A stretch of 64,000 bases of DNA from the NCBI RefSeq assembly GCF_000833025.1, contig NZ_CP010817.1:1984001-2048000 (forward strand). The letters run 5' to 3'. The notes beneath the pieces are model-generated. The model was not told the origin of the DNA. It saw only the letters and a program-made list of their open reading frames with translations, and did no database searches. Positions 8,757 to 18,164 of the stretch are shown here, piece by piece. This DNA comes from Myroides profundi (GTDB lineage Bacteria; Bacteroidota; Bacteroidia; Flavobacteriales; Flavobacteriaceae). A program made the position numbers and the translations under genes. Positions within the stretch are counted from its first letter, which is position 1; each line of letters opens with the position of its first letter.

Positions 8757-9161
8757 ATGAATGCAGATTTTGGAAAATTCCTATTGAGATTAGGTGTTGG
8801 AGGACTAATGATCTTCCACGGGATCCATAAATTAATACATGGACATGATTTTATTATAAACCAATTGAAAGCACATAATCTACCAGAGCTGCTATGGATA
8901 GGAGTTCCTATTGGAGAGATAGTGGCACCTATATTTTTACTTGTAGGGTTTGCTACACGTATTTCAGCTTCTATTGTTGCGTTTACGATGTTTATGTCTC
9001 TATTTCTAGTAAAGGGAATGGGAAGCTTTGGGTTAGATCCTAGTACTGGAGGGTTAAATGCTGAACTGAACTTATTATATCTATTAGCAGCTTTAGCTAT
9101 AGCCTTTATAGGTCCTGGAACTATTCGCTTTTATAAAGGGAAAAAAGGGATATGGGTATAG
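8757..9161 (+). CDS. DoxX family membrane protein
   Basis: This 134-residue integral inner-membrane protein has four hydrophobic segments and the DoxX family pattern: LRLGVGGLMIFHGIHKL at the N terminus, a PIGEIVAPIFLLVGF segment in the middle, and ALAIAFIGPG near the end. Family members are quinol-related or redox-associated membrane proteins without a single defined reaction. Its leader contains ATCACAAAAAAAACAATA (8734-8751), a sequence also found just before the next gene. Confidence 0.88.
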   Translation: MNADFGKFLLRLGVGGLMIFHGIHKLIHGHDFIINQLKAHNLPELLWIGVPIGEIVAPIFLLVGFATRISASIVAFTMFMSLFLVKGMGSFGLDPSTGGLNAELNLLYLLAALAIAFIGPGTIRFYKGKKGIWV

Positions 9162-9222
9162 TTATTTTATAAACCTAAATACAAAAAGAACAGAACATCG
9201 CATGAGATCACAATTCCACAAC

Positions 9223-9239
9223 ATCACAAAAAAACAATA
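9223..9239 (+). promoter_or_regulatory. Leader motif shared with the DoxX gene
   Basis: ATCACAAAAAAACAATA lies 2 bases before the ATG at 9242. The same string with one extra A is at 8734-8751, 5 bases before the DoxX start. Flavobacterial ribosomes initiate without a strong Shine-Dalgarno and favour A-rich leaders, so this may be a translation enhancer or simply duplicated sequence. Confidence 0.4.
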
Positions 9240-9241
9240 GA

Positions 9242-9625
9242 ATGAGAGTATCATTTGATTTTGATGGAACATTGACAGAAAAGGAAGTCGCCCAATATGC
9301 AGAAGAGTTAATTCATAAAGGAATAGATGTCTTTATCGTAACAGGGAGGTATAATGAATTGCTTTGTACTATGAATGGTGGGAAGAGTAATGAAGAATTA
9401 TTCTTACTAGCAGATAAAATAGGTATCGCGCTTAAGCATATTATATTTACCAATAGAGCAGATAAGAGCTACACTATAGGAGGTAGTGGTCTTATTTGGC
9501 ATTTAGACGATGATTTAAACGTTCTAAACGATATTAATAGGTATTCTGATATAAAGGGAATTTGGATAGGAGAGGACAACTGGAAAGAGCATTGTGATAA
9601 ATTAATAAAAGAGGCTAGTATCTAA
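9242..9625 (+). CDS. Small HAD-like phosphatase domain protein
   Basis: This 127-residue protein begins with the HAD signature D6-F-D8-G-T-L (nucleophile Asp6, acid/base Asp8) in VSFDFDGTLTEKE. IVTGRYNE supplies the motif II threonine near residue 34, and HLDDDLNV is an acidic motif like motif IV. It is short and has no obvious cap domain, as in phage- and plasmid-type HAD proteins acting on nucleotides or polynucleotide ends. The substrate is unknown. Confidence 0.75.
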   Translation: MRVSFDFDGTLTEKEVAQYAEELIHKGIDVFIVTGRYNELLCTMNGGKSNEELFLLADKIGIALKHIIFTNRADKSYTIGGSGLIWHLDDDLNVLNDINRYSDIKGIWIGEDNWKEHCDKLIKEASI

Positions 9626-9645
9626 TACATAGCCTCTTATTTTTT
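9610..9645. terminator. Terminator between convergent genes
   Basis: AGAGGCTA (9610-9617) and TAGCCTCT (9630-9637) form an 8-bp stem followed by TATTTTTTT on the plus strand. It overlaps the 3' end of the HAD-like gene and the first bases of the convergent methyltransferase stop region. Confidence 0.75.
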
Positions 9646-10257
9646 TCGCAAGACAACTAACTTCTCTGTAAGCGTCTCGATTTGATAATCAAACTGTTTT
9701 GCTATATATTCAATAGTTTTGAAGGTATAAATAAAAACATGGGTTTGATCTTTTCTATAATACCAATTTTTAAAATTAGCTTGTTCTGTAAACAAATGTG
9801 TTTTAATGATGAGCAAGCCTCCTTGTTTTAAAATCTTCGTTAGTTTATCAATTTCTTTATAAGGGGTATAAAAATGCTCAAATACTTCACAGCTAAAGAT
9901 ATAATCATATACTTTATCTAGATAAGTAAGGTCTGGATGAAAGAAAGGATCATAAAGATCGACAGTATAACCTTGTTCTACTAGTTGTTTTGTAATTACA
10001 GGGCCTTTTCCACATCCATAATCTAGACCTAGCATATCTGGTGTACAATGTGCTAATACAGTATTCGTTACAGGAGCTGTAAAATGTTGATAACCGATAT
10101 CATTCACATCATTATTATGACATTCATAGTGGCTTTTTTCTTTGTCTTGATCAAAGTAAAGCATCTCATCCTTTAGGTATGCATTACACGTATGGCAGAT
10201 ATAATACTCTTCATCTACCTTAGTGCTTAAAGGTGTATAACACAGCGTACAATTCAT
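9637..10257 (-). CDS. SAM-dependent methyltransferase with N-terminal zinc ribbon
   Basis: This protein has 206 residues. Cys3-x2-Cys6 and Cys21-x2-Cys24 form a zinc-ribbon-like element at the N terminus. A class I methyltransferase fold follows, with SAM motif I LDYGCGKG (about residues 78-85), an acidic residue at the end of the second strand (VDLYDPF) and SCEVFEHF. This layout resembles Methyltransf_23 proteins. The acceptor is not known. The gene is monocistronic and convergent with the HAD-like gene. Confidence 0.85.
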   Translation of the reverse strand: MNCTLCYTPLSTKVDEEYYICHTCNAYLKDEMLYFDQDKEKSHYECHNNDVNDIGYQHFTAPVTNTVLAHCTPDMLGLDYGCGKGPVITKQLVEQGYTVDLYDPFFHPDLTYLDKVYDYIFSCEVFEHFYTPYKEIDKLTKILKQGGLLIIKTHLFTEQANFKNWYYRKDQTHVFIYTFKTIEYIAKQFDYQIETLTEKLVVLRKK

Positions 10258-10493
10258 GATTAGGTTTTAATAAGAGTACAAAAGTAAGTATTTAAGTCCA
10301 TTGCCTCTCTAAATGATTTAAACGATATTAAGGCATCGTTTTTTGTAGTTTCATTCTATAAAACAGTAAGCTGGTGTATTGATTATGTTGCTTGGTGTCT
10401 TCTAATATTGATAAACCCAAAGAGAATACTCGTTTTTTATACATTTACTCCTTACTAATTATGCTCTTAAATAAAGGAGTTATATAAATAATT

Positions 10494-11108
10494 ATGGCTA
10501 AAAATAACAACACACACTGGATTCCATATCCAACAGTATTAGAAGGGACAACAGTAAATCTTATCCCTTTAGAGAAAGAGCATTTAGAAGAGCTATATCA
10601 GGCTAGTGCGGATAAAGAGCTTTGGAGATTAGTGCCTACAGATTGTTCTGATAGAGATACTTTTTATGATAACTATCAAAATGCTTTAGCTGCAAGAGAA
10701 AAAGGAATACAATATCCATTCGTTATTATTGATAAAAGAACACAGAAGATTATAGGTTCTACACGATTCTTTGAAATATATGAAGCAGACAAGAAATTAG
10801 AAATTGGATGGACTTGGATAACACAAGAATACTGGGGGAGTGTAGTGAATCTGGAATGTAAATTACTACTCTTGACTTATTGCTTTGAAGTACTAAAAAC
10901 AAATCGTGTACAACTGAAAACAAAAGACACTAATATTCGCTCTAGAAAAGCCATAGAGAAGATAGGAGGAGTCTTTGAAGGTATTCTAAGAAAGGATAAA
11001 ATACAGAATGATGGAACAACTAGGAGTGCTGCTTACTATAGTATATTAGACGACGAATGGGAAAAAGCTAAAGAAAAGATACAATTTTTAATTAATAACA
11101 GAATTTAG
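10494..11108 (+). CDS. GNAT N-acetyltransferase, RimJ/RimL type
   Basis: This 204-residue protein resembles the RimJ/RimL branch of GNAT enzymes: VNLIPLEKEHLEELY at the N terminus, IGSTRFFEIYEADKKLEIGWTWI in the middle, then NRVQLKTKDTNIRSRKAIEKIGG, where the acetyl-CoA site and the conserved Asn/Ser pair lie. The usual QxxGxG loop is degenerate here (YWGSVVNLECK), as in many proteins of this branch. It probably acetylates an amino group of a protein or small molecule. The target is unknown. Confidence 0.88.
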   Translation: MAKNNNTHWIPYPTVLEGTTVNLIPLEKEHLEELYQASADKELWRLVPTDCSDRDTFYDNYQNALAAREKGIQYPFVIIDKRTQKIIGSTRFFEIYEADKKLEIGWTWITQEYWGSVVNLECKLLLLTYCFEVLKTNRVQLKTKDTNIRSRKAIEKIGGVFEGILRKDKIQNDGTTRSAAYYSILDDEWEKAKEKIQFLINNRI

Positions 11109-11280
11109 ATCGTTTTATTCTAGTTAATAAGAGTGCTTTTTAACATAGAATTGAATTATATAGGTGATATTCATCATATATTATTGGCTATTGTGTTTTT
11201 TAGTTTAATTATTAACAGTTTAAGTTCTCATATTGGCATATAATGTGATATCTTTAGTATAGAATTAATATTTTATCCTT

Positions 11281-11886
11281 ATGATGAATATAAAATTATT
11301 GAAAAAATATGGCGCACAGACAGTTTTCTATGAGAAGGACGATATAATTTTTGAACAAGGAATGGCTCCTGACTATTTTTACTATATAGTAAAAGGGGAA
11401 ATAAAATTAAATACATATGATGATGAAGATGAAAGAAAAGAATTTATCTATAGTTTCTATTCTCAAGGGCAAAACTTTGGAGAAACAACAATCTTTCTAA
11501 AGACTACTTATATTTGTAATGCTATTGCTGTTGAACCAACAGAAATATTAAAATTAAAGCAGGAAATCTTTTTGTCTCTTATTAAAGAGAACCATGATTT
11601 CTCTTTATTAATTAGTTCTAACTTATCTAGGAAGTTATATTTTCAAGGAGTAATGGCACCTAAAATATCTGCTCAAGATGCAGAAAAAAGAGTACTAACT
11701 TTATTAAATTATGGCAAGGCAAATTGGCAACATCCTTTAATTAAACAAGATTTGTACATTGTTGATTTGACTAGAAAAGAAATAGCAGATATGACTGGTT
11801 TAAGAATAGAAACAGTGATACGAAGTATTAAAAGATTAAAGAATAGTAATAAATTAAGGATTATAAAAGGGAAAATAGTATTATAA
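11281..11886 (+). CDS. Crp/Fnr family transcriptional regulator
   Basis: This 201-residue regulator has an N-terminal cyclic-nucleotide-binding-type beta roll (about residues 10-115) and a C-terminal HTH_Crp domain (about 145-201) with the recognition region LTRKEIADMTGLRIETVIRSIKRLK. There is no Fnr-type cysteine cluster, so oxygen sensing through Fe-S is unlikely. It is monocistronic with its own strong terminator. The ligand and regulon are not deducible. Confidence 0.92.
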   Translation: MMNIKLLKKYGAQTVFYEKDDIIFEQGMAPDYFYYIVKGEIKLNTYDDEDERKEFIYSFYSQGQNFGETTIFLKTTYICNAIAVEPTEILKLKQEIFLSLIKENHDFSLLISSNLSRKLYFQGVMAPKISAQDAEKRVLTLLNYGKANWQHPLIKQDLYIVDLTRKEIADMTGLRIETVIRSIKRLKNSNKLRIIKGKIVL

Positions 11887-11920
11887 ATAAAAGCCTCTAA
11901 CTTTAGAGGCTTTTATTTAT
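11883..11920. terminator. Terminator, 18-bp perfect stem
   Basis: ATAAATAAAAGCCTCTAA (11883-11900) and its exact complement (11903-11920) form an almost loopless palindrome with core AGCCTCTAA/TTAGAGGCT, overlapping the stop codon of the Crp/Fnr gene. The T-rich right arm supports termination on the plus strand, and the symmetric left arm supports it on the minus strand. Confidence 0.85.
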
Positions 11921-11998
11921 AATACTTGTTCTAATCTTTTAGATAATATGTCTGTCTTCATTTTCTAAAGCTGTATAACCTCAAACTTTCGTAGTTAT

Positions 11999-12364
11999 TT
12001 ATTTTCTTAGTATTTTATCCATTGCTTTTCCTTTAGCTAGCTCATCAATGAGTTTATCTAGATAACGTATTTTTTGCATAAGTGGGTGTTCAATATCCTC
12101 TACACGATATCCACAGATAACTCCTTTTATTTGATTGATATTAGGATTAATCAGAGGAGCTTTAGCAAAGAAGGTCTCAAAGTCTACTTTAGTATCTATT
12201 ATTTGAACTAAAGAGCATTGATCATATCCTGTAAGCCACTCTATAATAGTATCTACCTCTTCTTTTGTTCTGCCTTTTTTCTCTGCTTTAGCAATATAAT
12301 GAGGATATACACTAGCAAAAGAGGTACTGTATATCTTATGATTCTCCATATCTTTATTTACCAT
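11999..12364 (-). CDS. DUF2200 family protein
   Basis: This protein has 121 residues if started at 12364, or 116 from the internal Met at 12349 ([19 protein letters not shown]), which matches the usual family start better. The sequence fits DUF2200 along its length: [22 protein letters not shown], then [30 protein letters not shown]. Function is unknown, and no membrane or signal segment is seen. The longer start overlaps the end of the upstream gene by 7 bases, so the pair is probably cotranscribed. Confidence 0.85.
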   Translation of the reverse strand: MVNKDMENHKIYSTSFASVYPHYIAKAEKKGRTKEEVDTIIEWLTGYDQCSLVQIIDTKVDFETFFAKAPLINPNINQIKGVICGYRVEDIEHPLMQKIRYLDKLIDELAKGKAMDKILRK

Positions 12365-12726
12365 ATTTCAATTTCTTTCGTAAATGTCTGATCGTCGTCT
12401 ACTTCTATAATAACCTTAGAAGGGATAAAACTATTGCCTTTATACTCAGGAAAGGCCTTGTATTGCACTTTAGAACCTTGTTGAAGTAAGTCAACAATAT
12501 AATTATCTATTTCTCTTTTTTGAAGAGCAGCTTCTGGTGAAACATATAAAATATTAAAAGGGGAGTCATCTCCACCAAAAGCTAAACCAATAAGATGTAG
12601 CTTATCTAAATGACCTTTATTAAAATGTCTTTCTGCTTCCTTATGACTACATATTTGAGTGTAATCACAAGTATCTGTTGGTTCAACAGCAGGTGGTTTT
12701 CTTTTAAAAATATCAAAAATCCCCAT
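12358..12726 (-). CDS. Hypothetical protein
   Basis: This 122-residue soluble protein begins with [10 protein letters not shown], a start common in small cytoplasmic proteins of Bacteroidota. It is acidic near its end ([15 protein letters not shown]). The central part, [31 protein letters not shown], looks alpha/beta. It resembles no family that I can name with confidence. Its 3' end overlaps the start of the DUF2200 gene. Confidence 0.7.
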   Translation of the reverse strand: MGIFDIFKRKPPAVEPTDTCDYTQICSHKEAERHFNKGHLDKLHLIGLAFGGDDSPFNILYVSPEAALQKREIDNYIVDLLQQGSKVQYKAFPEYKGNSFIPSKVIIEVDDDQTFTKEIEIW

Positions 12727-12822
12727 TGTATAATCGTTTAGTTAGTTAATAGTGAGTTCAATATAAACTATTTTTTTGATTCTACAATCTATAAATATAC
12801 TAGGAGTAGTCATTATATTAAA

Positions 12823-12870
12823 ATAGCACTCTAGAATTAAAAGTTACATCTTTTAACTCTAGAGTGCTAT
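12823..12870 (-). terminator. Terminator of the MFS gene
   Basis: A 21-bp stem with a single mismatch joins 12823-12843 to 12850-12870, with core GCACTCTAGA/TCTAGAGTGC and a 6-base loop. It lies just beyond the stop of the minus-strand MFS gene at 12894 and before the next minus-strand gene at 12726. The T run after it is weak, so its role is inferred from position and stem strength. Confidence 0.7.
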
Positions 12871-12893
12871 AGGTTAAACTAATAAAGTGGGGA

Positions 12894-14060
12894 CTATAAT
12901 TTTCCTTTCTTAGATAGAAAGACTATACCTAATGCTAAGAAACTCCACAACAACATTTGGGTCAAGGATCCTAGCCATCCATTGATACTCCAGCTAATCA
13001 GACCAAAGAAAGTTCCTATACCAGCTCCTATGAAATAAGCAGTCATATAGACTGTGTTTAATCTACTATGAGCTTCTTCACTAAGAGCGTAGATACGAGT
13101 GAAATTAGTAATTTGCGTTGCCTGAACTCCAATGTCTAATAAGAATATAGCAATAATTAAAATTAGAATAGAATTCGGGAAAATAAGCATTCCTACAAGG
13201 CTAATAATTATTAATGAAATCGTTAGGAATAAGTTTTGAAAGACTTGTCCTTTATCTGCTAATTTGCCAAAATAAGGAGCTACTAAGGCTCCTCCGATAG
13301 CGACTATCGCAAACATACCTATCATAGATGGTGTATAATTAAAGGGAGCTCCACTTAAGTGAAAAGTAAGTGTAGTCCAGAAAGAGCAGAATATCCCAAA
13401 GGTCAAGGAACCTAACAAAGCAGCTTGACGTAGTGTTTTGTGTTCTTTGACTAAGCGAAATGTAGATTGCAATAACTGTATATAACTACCCTTAAACTTA
13501 ATAGGCGCATTAGGTAGAAATTGCCACATCAGTATAATACTAATAAAGATCATGATCCCTGAAAAGGTAAAGACACTCTGCCATCCCCATAAATCTGTTA
13601 ACCATCCACTAACTAGACGTGAACCAAGAATACCACATAATATTCCACTAAAAACAATCCCTACGCTTTTCCCTCTATTCTCTTTGTTTAATAGAGCTGC
13701 CATGGGTAAAATAATTTGGGCAGGAGTAGAGCATACACCAGCTAAAAAGCTCAAGATCAATAAGAAGTTTAAATGAGTGGTATTAGCAATACACATTAAT
13801 ACAAATATCTGTACAATAGATATCGCAATGATTAATCGCTTTCTATTAATTTTATCTCCTAAAGGAAGTAGGAAAAACATACCTATACCATAACCTATTT
13901 GAGCTAGCATAGATACTTTGCCTACTGCAGCTTCAGGCTCTCCTAGTGTTTCAGCAATGTTTTTTAAAATGGGTTGGCTATAGTAGACATTGGCTACAAT
14001 AGTTCCTGCAGTAAATGCCATAATAGGGATGGCATATTTTTCTTTGTTTTTGATTGACAT
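12894..14060 (-). CDS. MFS transporter
   Basis: This 388-residue protein has twelve predicted membrane helices. The MFS loop signature between helices 2 and 3 is visible as LPLGDKINRKRLI. The layout and the ILGSRLVSGWLTDLWGW segment in helix 5 (motif C-like) indicate a drug:H+ antiporter type exporter (Bcr/NepI-like). The substrate is unknown. An AraC-type regulator is transcribed divergently 97 bases away, which suggests local control of this transporter. Confidence 0.9.
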   Translation of the reverse strand: MSIKNKEKYAIPIMAFTAGTIVANVYYSQPILKNIAETLGEPEAAVGKVSMLAQIGYGIGMFFLLPLGDKINRKRLIIAISIVQIFVLMCIANTTHLNFLLILSFLAGVCSTPAQIILPMAALLNKENRGKSVGIVFSGILCGILGSRLVSGWLTDLWGWQSVFTFSGIMIFISIILMWQFLPNAPIKFKGSYIQLLQSTFRLVKEHKTLRQAALLGSLTFGIFCSFWTTLTFHLSGAPFNYTPSMIGMFAIVAIGGALVAPYFGKLADKGQVFQNLFLTISLIIISLVGMLIFPNSILILIIAIFLLDIGVQATQITNFTRIYALSEEAHSRLNTVYMTAYFIGAGIGTFFGLISWSINGWLGSLTQMLLWSFLALGIVFLSKKGKL

Positions 14061-14157
14061 ATTGTTTAGTTCGTTAAGCAGGCAAATGTAGTAGAGTTAT
14101 CAAATACACTTTTGTATATTATGTTATATTAATAGTATATTTCGCTATGTTTGTAAG

Positions 14158-14991
14158 ATGAAGTTAGTACAGTTCGAACCTTTGTTTTTAAGGCATTTTC
14201 GCACAGAAGAGTGGCCATTTACTTACCATAATCACAATCATTATGAATTAATGCTGATCAGTGAGGGGAGTGGTATACACGATTTAAATAAAGAGCAATC
14301 TACTTATCAAGGAAATACGATATTCTTTCTCTCACCAGAAGATAGTCATCATTTTTATATAGAAGAAAAAACAAGGTTTAGAGTCATCAAGTTTTTGCCT
14401 AGCGCAGTTAAAGATGGAGTCAATGCTAGTATAACAGATTATTGGGATAACCTACTGATTAACTTAGGTAGAAGATGGGAGGTTAGTAAAGGGAATGGTA
14501 TTGAAATAGAGCTGATTAATAAGATTATATCAATTATTGATTTAATGATTATAGAGTGGGAGGTTAATAATAAACAAGTGTCAGAATTACATACTAATCT
14601 ACTAAGAAGTGTATTGTTATTAATGGATAAATATACGGCTGATAATACGCATATAATAGATCAGTATGATACTTCTAAAATAGAGAGAATACAGAATTAT
14701 ATTCATGCTAATATTCATGCTCCAGAGAAGTTAGTACTCAAAAGGTTGAGTGATTATTTTGGACTATCAGAATCAGGATTTAGAAACTATTTTTCAACTA
14801 ATATGGGAATGAGTTTGACACAGTATACAAATGGCTTAAAAATAGAAATGATCAAGAAAAGAATTAAGCACAGTGATCATAATTTATCAGCAATAGCCTT
14901 AGAGTTTGGTTTTACAGATGCGAGTCATTTTACTAAATATTTTGTGAAACACACTGCGCTAACTCCTTTACAGTTTAAAAGAGAAAAATAA
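14158..14991 (+). CDS. AraC family transcriptional regulator
   Basis: This 277-residue protein has an N-terminal cupin-like ligand domain (HNHNHYELMLISEGSG, about residues 23-38) and a C-terminal double helix-turn-helix (about 175-275) with LKRLSDYFGLSESGFRNYFS and SAIALEFGFTDASHFTKYFVKH. It faces the MFS gene across a 97-base divergent promoter region and is a plausible regulator of it. The inducer is unknown. Confidence 0.92.
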   Translation: MKLVQFEPLFLRHFRTEEWPFTYHNHNHYELMLISEGSGIHDLNKEQSTYQGNTIFFLSPEDSHHFYIEEKTRFRVIKFLPSAVKDGVNASITDYWDNLLINLGRRWEVSKGNGIEIELINKIISIIDLMIIEWEVNNKQVSELHTNLLRSVLLLMDKYTADNTHIIDQYDTSKIERIQNYIHANIHAPEKLVLKRLSDYFGLSESGFRNYFSTNMGMSLTQYTNGLKIEMIKKRIKHSDHNLSAIALEFGFTDASHFTKYFVKHTALTPLQFKREK

Positions 14992-15002
14992 AGAAATAAA
15001 AA

Positions 15003-15034
15003 AGGGACACTTTATCTTTTGACAAAGTGTCCCT
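15003..15034. terminator. Bidirectional terminator
   Basis: AGGGACACTTT (15003-15013) pairs with AAAGTGTCCCT (15024-15034). Poly-A lies on the left and right of the stem. It separates the AraC gene (plus) from the end of the efflux operon (minus); the T tract on the minus strand is the AAAAAA before the stem. Confidence 0.8.
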
Positions 15035-15058
15035 CCAAAAAAAAATATATGAAAAAAT

Positions 15059-18000
15059 CTACTTCTTATTTCTATAAGCCCAATAGAATACTTGTGGTAA
15101 GATAGTAAAGGATAAAATCATACAGATGATTAGTCCTCCTACAATCATAATAGCTAATGGTTTCTGTATTTCTGATCCCATTCCATTTGATAAAGCTGCA
15201 GGAAGTAATCCCATAGACCCCATCAATGCAATCATTACTACCGGTCTTATTCGGCTTTTTACTCCTTCTTTTATTGCTTCTTTTAATGGCATGCGATGTT
15301 GTAAGTTTTCTCTCATAACTCCAATAAGTACAATACCATCAATAGTAGCTACTCCAAAAAGAATAATAAATCCTATCCCTGCTGATATTCCAAATATCGT
15401 GCCAGTTGCCCAAAGTGATACAAAACCACCGATAAAAGCAAAAGGAATAGTTAAGGCTGCAATAGCAGTATCTTTTACATTACCAAAGTTGAAGTAAAGT
15501 AATACAAGAATTAGAATCAAAGAAACAGGTACAACAAGCATTAATTGATTTGCAGCACGCTCTTTACTTTCAAATTCTCCTGCCCATTCCATTTTATTGA
15601 TAGCAGGCAATTTTACTTCTTTATCTACTTTAGCTCTTGCTTCAGCAATAGTACTTCCTAAGTCTCTTCCTTCAATACTAAATCCTATACCAATATATCT
15701 ACTACCACCTTCTCTATAAATAAAGGCAGGGCCAGTGTGATAATCTATCGTAGCAATCTCTTTTAATGGCACTTGTTTACCATCAAGTGAAGGAATTAAG
15801 ATATCACCAATTTTATCATCTGAATCTCTATATTCTTTGTTGAAACGAAGGACAACGTCAAACATTCTCTCATTCTCATACAGGGTAGTAGCTGCTTGTC
15901 CACCGATAGTCATAGCGATTACAGCCTGAGCATCTGCTGTTGTTACAGCATACTTAGCCATTTTATGATCGTGAAGCTTAATTCTGAGTTCAGGCTGACC
16001 AATATTTTTAAATACATTTAAGTCTGTAACCCCTTCGACATCTTTGATGCTTTTGGCTACTTGGTTAGCATATTTCTCTAATTCGAATAAATCATCTCCG
16101 AATATCTTGATTACAAGAGAACTCTTAACACCAGCTACATATTCTTCTACGTTATCTTGTATTGGTTGACTGAATCCAAAATTAACACCAGGGTAGTTCT
16201 CTAATTTCAGACGAATCTCTTCTAGAAGTTTGTCTTTTGTTATCTTACGCGTCCATTCACTTTCTGGTTTTAGTTCAGTGTGAAATTCGATATTAAAGAA
16301 TCCTGTAGGGTCAGTACCATCATTAGGACGACCTGTCTGTGTCAATACAAATTTAACTTCATCAAACTCTCTAATCTTAGCTTTCATTTCTTTAGCTAAT
16401 CTTACAGATTCATCTAAGTTAATACTACTAGGTAATGTAGCTCTAATATATAAAGCCCCCTCGTTTAACTTAGGCAAGAATTCTGAACCATAATAATGGA
16501 ATCTAACTCCACAGATAACAAGTAAACCTATAAACATCGAAAGAGTTAACTTCTTATGGGTAAAACTCCAATTAAACATCTTATAGATATTGTTCTTAAA
16601 GAAACGAGAAATAACATTCTCACGTTCTTTGATATCTTTAGTTAATAAGATTTTACACATAGCAGGTACATAAGTCAAACTCAATATTAGCGATCCTAAT
16701 AGAGCATAACCTAATGTAAAGGCTAGGGGAGAGAACATCTTACCTTCTACTTTTTGGAAAGAGAAGATAGGCATTAAAGCGACGATTAGAATTAATAATG
16801 CAAAGAAAATATAGCTGGCTACACTACTTGCACTTTTCTTAATAGTACCTAATTTAGACATTCTATTGAATCTCGCCATTCCTACCTGTTCAGCTCGTTT
16901 CTCTAGACCTACAAAGACATGTTCGACAATAACTAAAGTTCCTTCTAACAACAACCCAAAGTCTAATGCTCCCATTGAAATTAGGTTGGCAGGTAACCCT
17001 TGTATCTTCAGCATGATGATAGCAAATAAGAAAGCCAGTGGAATAACAGAAGCAACGATAAATGTAGTACGCCAATTATACAAGAAAATAAATACAATAA
17101 TGGATACTAAAATAACTCCTTCTACTAAGTTCTTAGATACGGTGTGTACTGTTGTATTTACAAGGTTAGTTCTATCTACGACTGTTTCTATTTGAACATT
17201 TTTAGGTAAAATACGCTCGTTTAAGTCTGCTATTTTATCTTTTAGCCCTTCGATAACTGCACTAGGGTTTTCACCTCTAAGCATTACTACGATTCCTTGT
17301 ACGACATCATCATCGTCTTGAAAAGCAACTTGTCCTAAGCGTGGTTTGGCTGATACCACGACATTAGCTACGTGTTTTACTAGAATTGGTGTACTTCCTT
17401 TTACCTCGATAAGGATGTTCTCGATATCTTCAACATTGTCTAGTAATCCTACACCTCTTACTACATAAGCTTGATCACCACGTTGGATAACATCTCCACC
17501 TACATTAATATTACTTTTTTCTACAGCTTCATATACATCTAAAGGAGATAAGTCGTAATTAATTAATTCAGTAGGGTTAATCTGTATTTCAAATATTTTT
17601 TCTTCACCTCCAAAGCTTACTACATCAGCCACTCCAGGTACAGATAATAATTCTCGTTCTATTACCCAATCTTGAATAGCAGTAACTTCTTTGATAGGAA
17701 GGTCACTCTTAATGATGTACCTAAAGATTTCTCCTGTTGCTCCAGAAGGTGGTTCTATTTCAAAATCAGCTCCTTCAGGCAGATTTACATTCCCCATTCT
17801 GTTAGAAGCATATTGTTGAGCGAAGAAGTCATCTACTTCATCATTAAACAATACTGTTACAACAGATAGTCCAAATAAAGAGATAGATCTTACCTCTGCT
17901 TTATTAGGAATGGTGTTAACCTCCTTTGAAATAGGAAGGGTAATAAATTTTTCTACTTCTTCTGCACTACGACCAGGCCACTGTGTGATAATACGTGCAC

Positions 18001-18145
18001 GGGTATTCGTCACATCAGGAAAGGCTTCAATAGGTGTGTGTATATAACTATAAATCCCTCCAAACAATAATAACAATACACCGAAGATGACGATGAATGT
18101 ATTTTTAAGTGAAAAGGATACTATATTTTTTACGAATTTTTGCAT
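15059..18145 (-). CDS. Heavy-metal-type RND efflux permease (CzcA/CusA family)
   Basis: This 1028-residue inner-membrane proton-driven pump has the twelve-helix RND plan with two large periplasmic loops. Similarity to the heavy-metal (HME) branch is clear from FPDVTNTRARIITQWPG and from the helix 4 segment ALDFGLLLEGTLVIVEH. In that segment Asp395, Glu401 and Glu408 correspond by spacing to D402, D408 and E415 of Cupriavidus CzcA. The middle residue is Glu instead of the usual Asp. The pump is the last gene of a tripartite operon (outer membrane factor, adaptor, permease). The metal cannot be assigned from sequence alone. Confidence 0.93.
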   Translation of the reverse strand: MQKFVKNIVSFSLKNTFIVIFGVLLLLFGGIYSYIHTPIEAFPDVTNTRARIITQWPGRSAEEVEKFITLPISKEVNTIPNKAEVRSISLFGLSVVTVLFNDEVDDFFAQQYASNRMGNVNLPEGADFEIEPPSGATGEIFRYIIKSDLPIKEVTAIQDWVIERELLSVPGVADVVSFGGEEKIFEIQINPTELINYDLSPLDVYEAVEKSNINVGGDVIQRGDQAYVVRGVGLLDNVEDIENILIEVKGSTPILVKHVANVVVSAKPRLGQVAFQDDDDVVQGIVVMLRGENPSAVIEGLKDKIADLNERILPKNVQIETVVDRTNLVNTTVHTVSKNLVEGVILVSIIVFIFLYNWRTTFIVASVIPLAFLFAIIMLKIQGLPANLISMGALDFGLLLEGTLVIVEHVFVGLEKRAEQVGMARFNRMSKLGTIKKSASSVASYIFFALLILIVALMPIFSFQKVEGKMFSPLAFTLGYALLGSLILSLTYVPAMCKILLTKDIKERENVISRFFKNNIYKMFNWSFTHKKLTLSMFIGLLVICGVRFHYYGSEFLPKLNEGALYIRATLPSSINLDESVRLAKEMKAKIREFDEVKFVLTQTGRPNDGTDPTGFFNIEFHTELKPESEWTRKITKDKLLEEIRLKLENYPGVNFGFSQPIQDNVEEYVAGVKSSLVIKIFGDDLFELEKYANQVAKSIKDVEGVTDLNVFKNIGQPELRIKLHDHKMAKYAVTTADAQAVIAMTIGGQAATTLYENERMFDVVLRFNKEYRDSDDKIGDILIPSLDGKQVPLKEIATIDYHTGPAFIYREGGSRYIGIGFSIEGRDLGSTIAEARAKVDKEVKLPAINKMEWAGEFESKERAANQLMLVVPVSLILILVLLYFNFGNVKDTAIAALTIPFAFIGGFVSLWATGTIFGISAGIGFIILFGVATIDGIVLIGVMRENLQHRMPLKEAIKEGVKSRIRPVVMIALMGSMGLLPAALSNGMGSEIQKPLAIMIVGGLIICMILSFTILPQVFYWAYRNKK

Positions 18146-18164
18146 AAATAAAGGCTTTTACGAA

